Below, in pieces: positions 7,829 to 13,187 of a DNA stretch of 13,187 nucleotides (position 1 is its first letter; every line of letters begins with the position of its first letter). The notes below the pieces were generated by a model. It had not been told where the DNA came from and did not search any database. It saw nothing but the letters and a program-made list of their open reading frames with translations. Source of the DNA: Elusimicrobiota bacterium (GTDB lineage Bacteria > Elusimicrobiota > Elusimicrobia > UBA1565 > JACRDR01); assembly GCA_016207585.1 (NCBI GenBank), contig JACQPI010000220.1:1-13187 (forward strand). Reading direction: 5' to 3'. Made by a program: the position numbers and the translations under genes.

Positions 7829-9324
7829 ATCAGGCAGGCCGCCTCATATTCGTTTCTGACGGCGTCGAGAAGCTTTCGCGCCCCTTCGGAGACCACCTTG
7901 ATTTTGTCGAACGCGACTCGCGTCGGACCCAGCGCTTGGAAACGGAAGGCGAGGCGGTCGGAGAAATGGTAGGGCGCGAAACCAGCCGGAAAAAAACCAT
8001 TGGCGGAAAGCATCTCATAAGCCGGTCCCAGTCCCGGAGCGTCCAAGGGGATTTCCACCGCCGCGTATTGGAACCCGTTGCGCAGGAACTCCCGCCACTG
8101 GGCCGATATTTGCTCCAGGGCCTCGCGCCCGGGTTCCGACAGGTCGAAGAGGACGCTTGCTTGGGCCGACTGGCAATCGGTTTTGCAGCTGCCGCGCTCC
8201 GGAAGGGTCTGGAACCGAGGGGTGTGAGCCCACCGCAGGCCCAGGGGCTTGAGCAGGAAGCCGAAGGAAGAACCGAGACTTTCCGGCAGGAGGACCTCCC
8301 GGCCGAAAGGATGGCGGACCCTCGGGATGAGGCTCGTCAGGAGGCTGTAGCGGTCCATGTCTTGAGGGTCCGGGCCGATGCCGAGTTTTTCCAGACGGGC
8401 CTGGGTCTGGCGGGACTGGCAGCCCACGAAGAGAGCCAGGTCGCGGGTGCCGTACCTCAAGAGGTGCTTCTGGGTGTAGTCGTGGTTTGTCACGAAATCC
8501 AGGAAGCAATACTGCATCGACGTCTCGCGGATCGTCTCCATCGTCTTCTCGAACAGCAATCCGAAGAGTCCTCTCGACTTGACGGCCGGGTCCACGATGC
8601 CCATCGCGGCCTCATAGACCGTGGGAGCCTTGTTTTTCCTGACTAGGCCCACGTGGCCCACCAGCCGGCCGTTTGGGCGAGCCGCGACTATGGAGAGGAG
8701 CTCGCCCTCCGCGAGCATCGCCCGGAGCTTGTCGGGGTAGTAGACCACTTCGTTGATGTAGCGGTAGCCGTAGACGGTGTGGAAAAGGCGGCTCAAGGCG
8801 TCTTCCTCTCCCGAGGACAGCGGCCGCAGCGTGATCTTCTCCTCTTGGGGAACGACCGTCATGATCGAGGGATCGGCCGGAAGGGAGCGGGCGGCCGCCC
8901 CGGCTCCCAGACGAATTTCCAACACCACTTTTTGGCCGCGGCGTCCGAAGTTCTCGACCGAGACGCGGTCGGCATGCTTGGATGCCTCGCAGAACTTGGC
9001 GAAGTAGCCCGAGTTGAGGCCGCTGCGGCGGCCTCCATTGAGCAGGATCGGCACGCCCCGGTTCCATATCCCGATGAGGAGCTTGCCCTGCCGCTCCGAT
9101 ATCTCCAGGGCGATCGGCTCCTCCGACTTGCCGCCGGCGTTGTTCTCGAACACCATGGTCAGGGCGGCCGAGACGGCCGTCTTGAGGTCCGCTTGGTCGC
9201 CCGGGGCCCTGGCGAACTCCTGGGCGAATGAAAGGACGAAATCGACCGCCGGGTCGAGCAGGATTTTGCGCGGTGCTATCTCGAGACGCGCCGCCAGGCC
9301 ATTCAGGGGGTCGCTTAAGCGCAT
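7825..9324 (-). CDS. HATPase-like (RsbW-type) domain fused to GNAT domains
   Basis: Encodes 499 residues from the ATG at 9324, 10 nt after the stop of the upstream ligase, with a GAG-rich weak Shine-Dalgarno about 9 nt before it. An in-frame ATG at 9348 would add 8 residues and overlap that gene by 14 bp. Residues about 10-140 look like an anti-sigma-factor type ATPase fold: TAVSAALTMVFENNAGGK (49-66) resembles the N box (Glu and Asn present), and IGIWNRGVPI (84-93) resembles the G1 box but with Asn for the usual Asp. Residues about 164-300 are a GNAT domain (ITLRPLSSGEEDALSRLF, then MGIVDPAVKSRGLFGLLF as motif A). Residues about 300-490 include a second GNAT-like half ending VEIPLDAPGL...LSANGFFPAGFAPYHFSDR, matching the paralogs at 409-2764. 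It may be an acyltransferase regulated by nucleotide binding, or the degenerate ATPase may only dock a partner. Both are inference. Confidence 0.82.
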   Translation of the reverse strand: MRLSDPLNGLAARLEIAPRKILLDPAVDFVLSFAQEFARAPGDQADLKTAVSAALTMVFENNAGGKSEEPIALEISERQGKLLIGIWNRGVPILLNGGRRSGLNSGYFAKFCEASKHADRVSVENFGRRGQKVVLEIRLGAGAAARSLPADPSIMTVVPQEEKITLRPLSSGEEDALSRLFHTVYGYRYINEVVYYPDKLRAMLAEGELLSIVAARPNGRLVGHVGLVRKNKAPTVYEAAMGIVDPAVKSRGLFGLLFEKTMETIRETSMQYCFLDFVTNHDYTQKHLLRYGTRDLALFVGCQSRQTQARLEKLGIGPDPQDMDRYSLLTSLIPRVRHPFGREVLLPESLGSSFGFLLKPLGLRWAHTPRFQTLPERGSCKTDCQSAQASVLFDLSEPGREALEQISAQWREFLRNGFQYAAVEIPLDAPGLGPAYEMLSANGFFPAGFAPYHFSDRLAFRFQALGPTRVAFDKIKVVSEGARKLLDAVRNEYEAACLI

Positions 9325-9334
9325 GATGCGGCGC

Positions 9335-10675
9335 TCACTCAATGGCATCGATGACCCGGATCAGCTTGCCCGTGCGCGGGTTCGTGGGGAGCGATCCCGG
9401 CTCGAGCAACTCCACCGTCACGGGCCAGATGGTCTTTTCGGAGACGGCCCTGCGCAGGGTCGGGCGTCCGGAGCACACCTGGTCAACGAGCGCCTGCCCA
9501 AGCCGCGCATGCTCGCGGCGGGCCGCCGGAGACTCGACGCGGAGGATGAGACGGTCGCGGCCTCGCGTTCGCGCCTTCTGCATCTGGACGGTTCCCGAAA
9601 GTCCACGGATGCGGCCGACCGCTTGTTGGATGTATTCGTAATCCACCGAGTCGAACCCTATTCTCAGGATGTCGTCTCCGCGGCCCAAGAGCCGGAAAAG
9701 GGGGGTGGTCCTGCCGCAGGGGCAGGGCCGTCCGATCCATTGAGCCCGGTCGCCCACCCGATAACGCACGATGGGCGTCAGTCGCCTTGGGAACGCGGTC
9801 GCGTAGATCATGCCGGTTTCGAGGGGGGCGCAGGCCAGACCCGTTTCCTCATCGACGATCTCAAGGTAGCATTGGTCGTCGTGGGCGTGGAATACGCCGG
9901 TCGGGCAGTACAGACATTGATACCCGATATACCAGGAGTCGACCGTTCCATAACCGGGAGCGGCGATGAGCCTCACGCCGAAACGCTCGCGAAGCTCTTT
10001 CTTATCCGCCTCGTAGAGGTGTTCTCCGCCGTAATAAAATTTATCGATCCGGATCCCTTTGAGCCCCAGTTTCTCCATGCCGCGCAGGCAGTTCAAAGCC
10101 ACGCTGGCGATCCCCGCGATGCAGTTGACGTCGAATAGCTTTACGACCGTATGGATGAAGTCCACCGGAGTGTGGTTCGAGAATGGAAAATTCATGCAGC
10201 CGTACTGCTGGAGCATGCGGTGGATGTGGAGGAAGGTCATGTAGAGACCTCCTACCGCGAACAGGTTGCACACCCTGTCTCTCGAGCTTAATCCCGTTGC
10301 ATGGAAGCCCCTTGCATTGGGCAAGTAAAGATTCTCCAGCTCTTCGTGGCTGAAGAGGGTCGTCTTGGGCCGGCCCGTCGTGCCTCCGCTTTGGAAAACG
10401 GTATAGCGGCCGGTTTTGTCCGCCAGGAGCCGGCGGCTGTCGGGAGGGAGAAGGCGGCGCATCTCGCCGGAGGCGAGCGGCGGGACTTCGAGCAGGGGAT
10501 GCGGCGCCCCCGGATCGAATTTCGAGAGGCGATCCCGGTAGAAAGGGACATGGCGCGCGGCATAGCGGACGTACTCCTCCAATTTCCTGGAAATGACGCG
10601 CTCCCGCGTCGGCTCGGCAGCGGACTCCCAAGCGTCGTAGAATATTCGCCGCCGATTTTTTAGAAGCGTGGTCAC
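9335..10675 (-). CDS. PaaK/CapK-type adenylate-forming ligase (phenylacetate-CoA ligase family)
   Basis: Encodes 446 residues, a normal length for the family. The start is GTG at 10675, overlapping the upstream stop as GTGA; a GGAGAGG lies 11 nt before it. Motifs seen: RHVPFYRDRL (41-50), P-loop QSGGTTGRPK (95-104), YGTVDSWYIGYQC (242-254), PIVRYRVGDR (301-310), CPCGR (318-322), LGRGDDIL (330-337) and a C-terminal NPRTGKLIRV with the likely adenylation Lys437. These enzymes activate a carboxylic acid as acyl-AMP and transfer it to CoA or another thiol. The sequence is close to the ligase half of the LuxC fusion (shared GYQC, CPCGR, LGRxDDIL and LPxNxRxGK), suggesting duplication within the pathway. 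The substrate is not predictable; an aromatic acid, as for PaaK itself, is possible but so are others. Confidence 0.88.
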   Translation of the reverse strand: MTTLLKNRRRIFYDAWESAAEPTRERVISRKLEEYVRYAARHVPFYRDRLSKFDPGAPHPLLEVPPLASGEMRRLLPPDSRRLLADKTGRYTVFQSGGTTGRPKTTLFSHEELENLYLPNARGFHATGLSSRDRVCNLFAVGGLYMTFLHIHRMLQQYGCMNFPFSNHTPVDFIHTVVKLFDVNCIAGIASVALNCLRGMEKLGLKGIRIDKFYYGGEHLYEADKKELRERFGVRLIAAPGYGTVDSWYIGYQCLYCPTGVFHAHDDQCYLEIVDEETGLACAPLETGMIYATAFPRRLTPIVRYRVGDRAQWIGRPCPCGRTTPLFRLLGRGDDILRIGFDSVDYEYIQQAVGRIRGLSGTVQMQKARTRGRDRLILRVESPAARREHARLGQALVDQVCSGRPTLRRAVSEKTIWPVTVELLEPGSLPTNPRTGKLIRVIDAIE

Positions 10676-12174
10676 GGCTTTAGCAACCTCTCCAGGCGTA
10701 GACCGAGCGGCCTGTCAGTCAATGAGCGGGACTTCTCTCTTCTCCTGGGTTGGCGCGGGAGTTTCTCCGATAGCGACACGGATAGGGCTTTTTCCTTGGA
10801 GCCCGCGAGCGATCGGAGGAGGTCCGCGAAGTAGTTGTTATAGCTGACGGGCCGGCCATTGATGGTGATCCCGGCGAAGTCGAACGCCGAGAGCTCCGAA
10901 TCGGCCAATTTAAAATGCTTGGCGGACGCCTCGGGAGAAACGGAGTAGACGCGCTCGCCGAGCTCCGGCGCGGCCGCGAAACCGGAGTGTCGGGCGGGGT
11001 CGAAGGAAAGCTCGATGACGCGTTCCCCTTTCTCCTGCGCGGGGCTTTCGGGCACCTGATGGACATCGGGAATGACGGTGGAGGCGGGTACGAGGTAGAA
11101 TTTAGCCAGTTTTTGCCTGTCCCAGCCTCTCTGCACCGCCGCTATCCAGGCTTCCACGCCCATGGGTCCCTGGAAAATGGTATCGATCGCCTGCCAAAGG
11201 CCGTCGGTCCCCCGGACCAAGGTCGTCACGTGGAAGCGCCACTCCGGCTGCGGCCCGGAGCGCAGGTCCCCGATGATGAAGAGCTCGCTGATGCTTCCCG
11301 CCGCCAATCCCATTTGCCGCGCCAGGAGGCGCACCGCCATCGCCCGGCCGAAGCAGAAGCCGATGAAGCCGTCCGGATCGTAGCGCGCGAGCTTGCGCGG
11401 GTCATCGAGGCCCGCGACGGAGTGACGATAGGCCGCGTTCCAGAGAGACCGCCTTTGGGCACGATCCAGGGACGTGAGATGGGAGGGGGAGTCTCTATCT
11501 ATTTTCAGGTAAAGCGCGCGCAGCGGATCTTGGTTTCCGGGAGGTGCCGGGGGGGCGTTCGCCGGCGGGACCTGCATGGAATCGCCGCGGCCAGGCCCAG
11601 CCAAGAGACCCCTCGCCGCTTCCGGGGATGATGCGTTGAGACTCAGCGATCGCGAATTTTCGATGGCAAAATCGAAAGCCGCGTTGAGCAGCTCCGAATC
11701 GCCCGGGAGCTTGGAGATTTCCTCTCCGAGGGCCTGGACACGGCGCAACAGCGGGGCGGTTTTCGCGGAGGCGGTTTCCACGGCGAGCGCGGCAGTTCTC
11801 CTTTCGCTCTGCCCTTGCTCGCTGATAGCTCGCAAGGACTGGGCGATCGGAGAAAGGCCTTCGCCCTGTCCTCGACGACTAGGGTCGGCGAGGGCGGGCG
11901 CGGCAGTGCTCCTCTCGCCCTGTCCTCGACGACTAGGGTCGGCGAGGGCGAGCGCGGGCTGGAGGGGAAAAAACCTTTGCGGCAAGGCCGAGCGATAAAG
12001 GTCCGTCCGGAGGTTCAGGGCGGGTTCCGAGAAAGCCCGCACCCGTGGCGGCGCCTTCCTCGCGGGTTGAGCCGCCGCTGCCGCCGAGAAGGACGCGGAG
12101 GCGGCGCACAGCGCCGTGATCGCGAGGGCCATGCACGCCAAACAGCGGCACAGGGATCGCGCGAGGCGCACCAT
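10672..12174 (-). CDS. Secreted Cys-His-Asp protein, transglutaminase/protein-glutaminase-like
   Basis: Encodes 500 residues from ATG 12174. An upstream in-frame GTG at 12204 (with AAAGG 9 nt before it) would add 10 residues; I prefer the ATG because it opens directly with a Sec signal: MVRLARSLCR then a hydrophobic stretch, with cleavage probably among the Ala residues near 28-36. No lipobox is present. Residues about 76-130 hold three copies of an 18-19 residue repeat (LADPSRRGQGE...) encoded by palindromic DNA. The recognisable domain is at 265-350: GFCFGRAMA (Cys274), EWRFHVTTLVRG (His315) and WQAIDTIFQGPMGVEAW (Asp331), the order and spacing of the Cys-His-Asp triad in transglutaminase and bacterial protein-glutaminase folds. 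That points to an envelope or secreted amidase, protease or acyltransferase, but the assignment is from motifs only. The C-terminus is basic. Its stop overlaps the ligase start, making it the first gene of the operon. Confidence 0.78.
   Translation of the reverse strand: MVRLARSLCRCLACMALAITALCAASASFSAAAAAQPARKAPPRVRAFSEPALNLRTDLYRSALPQRFFPLQPALALADPSRRGQGERSTAAPALADPSRRGQGEGLSPIAQSLRAISEQGQSERRTAALAVETASAKTAPLLRRVQALGEEISKLPGDSELLNAAFDFAIENSRSLSLNASSPEAARGLLAGPGRGDSMQVPPANAPPAPPGNQDPLRALYLKIDRDSPSHLTSLDRAQRRSLWNAAYRHSVAGLDDPRKLARYDPDGFIGFCFGRAMAVRLLARQMGLAAGSISELFIIGDLRSGPQPEWRFHVTTLVRGTDGLWQAIDTIFQGPMGVEAWIAAVQRGWDRQKLAKFYLVPASTVIPDVHQVPESPAQEKGERVIELSFDPARHSGFAAAPELGERVYSVSPEASAKHFKLADSELSAFDFAGITINGRPVSYNNYFADLLRSLAGSKEKALSVSLSEKLPRQPRRREKSRSLTDRPLGLRLERLLKP
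11804..11950. repeat. Three in-frame copies of a palindromic repeat inside the secreted-protein gene
   Basis: Two identical 36-bp copies start at 11861 and 11915 (tcgccctgtcctcgacgact and onward), 54 bp apart, so exactly 18 codons. A diverged third copy starts at 11804, 57 bp from the first. Each good copy folds on itself: CTCGCCCT (11914-11921) pairs with AGGGCGAG (11945-11952), with an inner CGAC-TAGG-GTCG hairpin. Because unit lengths are multiples of three, the reading frame is kept and the protein gains LADPSRRGQGE-type repeats. This resembles dispersed palindromic (REP- or RPE-like) elements that land in coding sequence; whether it is dispersed in this genome cannot be seen here. Confidence 0.85.
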
Positions 12175-12180
12175 GGCCGC

Positions 12181-12186
12181 ATTATA
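12181..12186 (-). promoter_or_regulatory. Candidate -10 box for the biosynthetic operon
   Basis: The minus strand reads TATAAT at 12186-12181, a perfect sigma-70 -10 hexamer. The -35 region at 17-18 bp spacing (AGACGG or AAGACG) is poor. Transcription from this box would begin close to the ATG at 12174, giving an almost leaderless message. No convincing alternative promoter was seen between 12187 and 12318. Confidence 0.35.
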
Positions 12187-12318
12187 GTCCAACCCGGCTT
12201 CCACCGTCTTGAGCCTTTAGCTCCGGCCCAAGTGGGGCGAAAGGCCTATGTTATTTTGCGCGCTGTTTTGTGGGCCCACTACGGCACAGACCGCTCTCCG
12301 CGGGGCTTGGTCCGACCT

Positions 12319-12576
12319 CTAAGCATTGTAGACTTCGCTGCGATGTCCTAGGGTCAAAACCAATACAAGCAGCTCCGACTTCCTGATTTTATAAAGAATC
12401 CGCCAGTTGCCGACGCGGTAGGACCACCGGTCGCTGAGCAAGCCCGTAAGGCGCTTGCCCGATTCGGGGTGTTCGGAAAGTCTATGGATGACCTTGCGCA
12501 CACGCTCTTTTAGCGTCTTATCGAGCTTTCCGATCCGGCGCGCCGCTTCCTGCGTATACAGGACGCGGTAGGTCAT
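12319..12576 (-). CDS. RelE/ParE-family toxin
   Basis: Encodes 85 residues, typical of the RelE/ParE superfamily. It opens MTYRVLYTQEAARRIGKLD, has an amphipathic helical middle (KTLKERVRKVIHRLSEHP), then the strand motif YRVGNWRILYKI (53-64) with basic residues Arg54 and Arg59, and closes LGHRSEVY (77-83) with His78, Arg79 and Tyr83. In RelE-type toxins such basic and aromatic residues cut mRNA on the ribosome; ParE-type members act on gyrase instead, and I cannot tell which from this sequence alone, though the HRxxVY ending is commonest in RelE-like mRNA interferases. The ATG overlaps the antitoxin stop as ATGA, the usual coupling of a type II module. It should be held inactive by the antitoxin encoded just upstream and repressed with it through the operator at 12841-12862. 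Confidence 0.9.
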   Translation of the reverse strand: MTYRVLYTQEAARRIGKLDKTLKERVRKVIHRLSEHPESGKRLTGLLSDRWSYRVGNWRILYKIRKSELLVLVLTLGHRSEVYNA

Positions 12577-12821
12577 TTGAAAATGTCTTCATGTTCCACG
12601 AGGCGTAGGGCGCGCTCATCTTCCTCGGCCTTGAGGAGGGAAAGCATGAGTTTCTTATCGGCGAGTATCTCGATGGTTTCCAGTTCTTCCGGCGACATGA
12701 GTACCGCTGAAGCGGTCCCGTTGCGGGTAATAATGACCCGGCCGCGCCTTTTCTTGCCCAGGGCGGCCACCAGTTCGGGTAAATGAGCCCGCACATAGGA
12801 AACGGGAGCGATCTTGGTCAT
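12573..12821 (-). CDS. Phd/YefM-family antitoxin
   Basis: Encodes 82 residues from ATG 12821, selected over the longer open frame to 12884 because GGAGGG (12830-12835) lies 8 nt upstream and because the protein then begins MTKIAPVSYVRAHLPELVAALG, the standard N-terminal DNA-binding fold of Phd/YefM proteins. RGRVIITRNGTASAVLMSPEELE (about 26-48) is the second family signature. The C-terminal part (KLMLSLLKAEEDERALRLVEHEDIF) is acidic and probably forms the flexible tail that wraps and neutralises the toxin. The next gene is the toxin, overlapping by 4 bp. A paired TGTACA palindrome sits just upstream and is the expected site of autorepression by the antitoxin-toxin complex. Confidence 0.9.
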   Translation of the reverse strand: MTKIAPVSYVRAHLPELVAALGKKRRGRVIITRNGTASAVLMSPEELETIEILADKKLMLSLLKAEEDERALRLVEHEDIFK

Positions 12822-12829
12822 AGGCTGAG

Positions 12830-12835
12830 CCCTCC
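12830..12835 (-). promoter_or_regulatory. Strong Shine-Dalgarno of the antitoxin gene
   Basis: GGAGGG on the minus strand, 8 nt before the ATG at 12821. It decides the start of the antitoxin against the 21-residue longer frame. It is the clearest ribosome site in the window, in keeping with the high antitoxin synthesis such modules need. Confidence 0.8.
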
Positions 12836-12840
12836 AAATC

Positions 12841-12862
12841 ATTGTACATGATTCTGTACAAT
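12841..12862. promoter_or_regulatory. Operator: paired TGTACA palindromes of the toxin-antitoxin module
   Basis: ATTGTAC (12841-12847) and GTACAAT (12856-12862) form a perfect 7-bp inverted repeat with an 8-bp spacer. Each arm contains a self-complementary TGTACA (12843-12848 and 12855-12860), with centres 12 bp apart. TGTACA is the known core bound by YefM-YoeB in E. coli, where two such sites lie next to each other. The site begins 20 nt upstream of the antitoxin ATG. Confidence 0.75.
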
Positions 12863-12869
12863 TTTTCCA
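12841..12869 (-). promoter_or_regulatory. Candidate promoter of the toxin-antitoxin pair
   Basis: On the minus strand TGGAAA (12869-12864) and TACAAT (12846-12841) are separated by 17 bp and resemble sigma-70 -35 and -10 boxes (4/6 and 5/6 matches). The -10 box lies inside one arm of the TGTACA operator and the spacer holds the other, so repressor binding would block RNA polymerase. Confidence 0.5.
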
Positions 12870-12901
12870 GGGGGACGCGGACACCGGGGTTGCGGCCGGA
12901 A

Positions 12902-13187
12902 TCAGTTGGAAATCGGGCGTCCAAGAAACCGGACGGCCTCATCGGCGGCGCGGGCGCCCGAGACGATGGCGCCCTCGATGGATGGCATGTCGGTGTCGAC
13001 CCCGGCGAAAAAGATGCGCCCCAGGGGCTTGGCGACCCGCGGGCGCACCTGCGTCAAGTAACCCGGGAAATTAATCGGCATCGCGTGGCCCCAGCGCAGG
13101 ATGCGCATCCCGTGCACCTTGGAGCGGGAGCCTGGAAATAGTTTTTCCAAATCGGCGACGATTTTCTCTCCCAAGGCCTCATCCGAG
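12902..13187 (-). CDS. FAD-dependent amine-oxidase/desaturase-like flavoprotein, C-terminal end; 5' end outside window
   Basis: The frame is open from the window edge to a TGA at 12904-12902 and gives 95 residues. The segment GRIFFAGVDTDMPSIEGAIVSGARAADEAVRFL is the C-terminal FAD-contacting signature of the amine oxidase superfamily (monoamine oxidase, protoporphyrinogen oxidase, phytoene desaturase relatives), in which the flavin sits against an AGxxxxPSIEGA turn. The preceding HAMPINFPGYLTQVRP also fits these enzymes. The true start lies beyond the window; the TTG at 13174 is an internal codon. The exact substrate cannot be given. It is transcribed in the same direction as the toxin-antitoxin pair, which has its own promoter about 40 bp downstream, so it is probably a separate unit. 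Confidence 0.85.
   Translation of the reverse strand, partial: SDEALGEKIVADLEKLFPGSRSKVHGMRILRWGHAMPINFPGYLTQVRPRVAKPLGRIFFAGVDTDMPSIEGAIVSGARAADEAVRFLGRPISN

Noticed and set aside
12060..12174. Lipoprotein signal on the secreted protein
   Set aside because: Several Cys residues occur in the signal region, but none follows a proper lipobox (the residues before them are ALC or LAC without Leu at -3 and a small residue at -1 together).
12270..12279. Perfect 10-bp palindrome GTGGGCCCAC between toxin and operon
   Set aside because: It is short, GC-rich and single-copy in this window, with no link to a promoter element. Chance is an adequate explanation.
12291..12303. CCGC/GCGG hairpin downstream of the toxin gene as a terminator
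   Set aside because: The stem is only 4 bp and is not followed by a T-run on the minus strand.
12822..12884. Longer antitoxin start at 12884
   Set aside because: It would translate through the operator and -10 box and ignore the strong GGAGGG site 8 nt before the ATG at 12821.

Overview
The window is GC-rich bacterial DNA, densely coding and almost entirely on the minus strand. The gene content (acyl-CoA carboxylase carboxyltransferase, Phd/YefM-RelE type toxin-antitoxin, LuxC/LuxE/PaaK family enzymes, MFS exporter) is clearly bacterial. I cannot fix the phylum from sequence alone; an Elusimicrobiota- or deltaproteobacteria-like genome is a guess only.

Layout. The left edge (1-414, plus) holds the C-terminal end of a propionyl-CoA carboxylase-type carboxyltransferase. 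It converges on, and overlaps by 6 bp, the last gene of a long minus-strand operon. Reading that operon in its own direction, from 12174 down to 409, it encodes: (1) a secreted protein with a Cys-His-Asp transglutaminase/protein-glutaminase-like domain; (2) a stand-alone PaaK/CapK-type adenylate-forming ligase; (3) a protein with an N-terminal HATPase-like (RsbW-like) domain joined to GNAT domains; (4) a LuxE-type acyl-protein synthetase; (5) a LuxC acyl-CoA reductase fused to a second PaaK-type adenylation domain; (6) an MFS exporter; (7) and (8) two further double-GNAT proteins. Every junction in this run is an overlap or a gap of 10 nt or less, so the eight genes are very probably one translationally coupled transcript. 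A TATAAT box sits immediately upstream of gene 1.

Right of this are a RelE/ParE-type toxin and Phd/YefM-type antitoxin pair (12319-12821) with a paired TGTACA operator just upstream. The right edge has the C-terminus of an FAD-dependent amine-oxidase/desaturase-like flavoprotein, cut by the window end.

How it may work together. LuxE and LuxC are the activating and reducing parts of the fatty acid reductase that feeds bacterial luciferase, but no luciferase (LuxAB), LuxD or acyl carrier protein gene is visible. Instead there are three adenylate-forming domains, one acyl reductase, three double-GNAT proteins (one fused to a HATPase-like domain, one with a degenerate acetyl-CoA site) and an exporter. 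The best reading is an undescribed small-molecule or surface-modification pathway: carboxylic acids are activated as acyl-AMP, passed to a thioester, reduced to an aldehyde and/or condensed with an amine by the GNAT proteins, then exported. This is inference from family functions; substrates and product cannot be read from the sequence.

No stretch longer than 300 bp lacks a gene. The largest gap, 12175-12318, holds the candidate promoter and no gene or convincing terminator that I can see.
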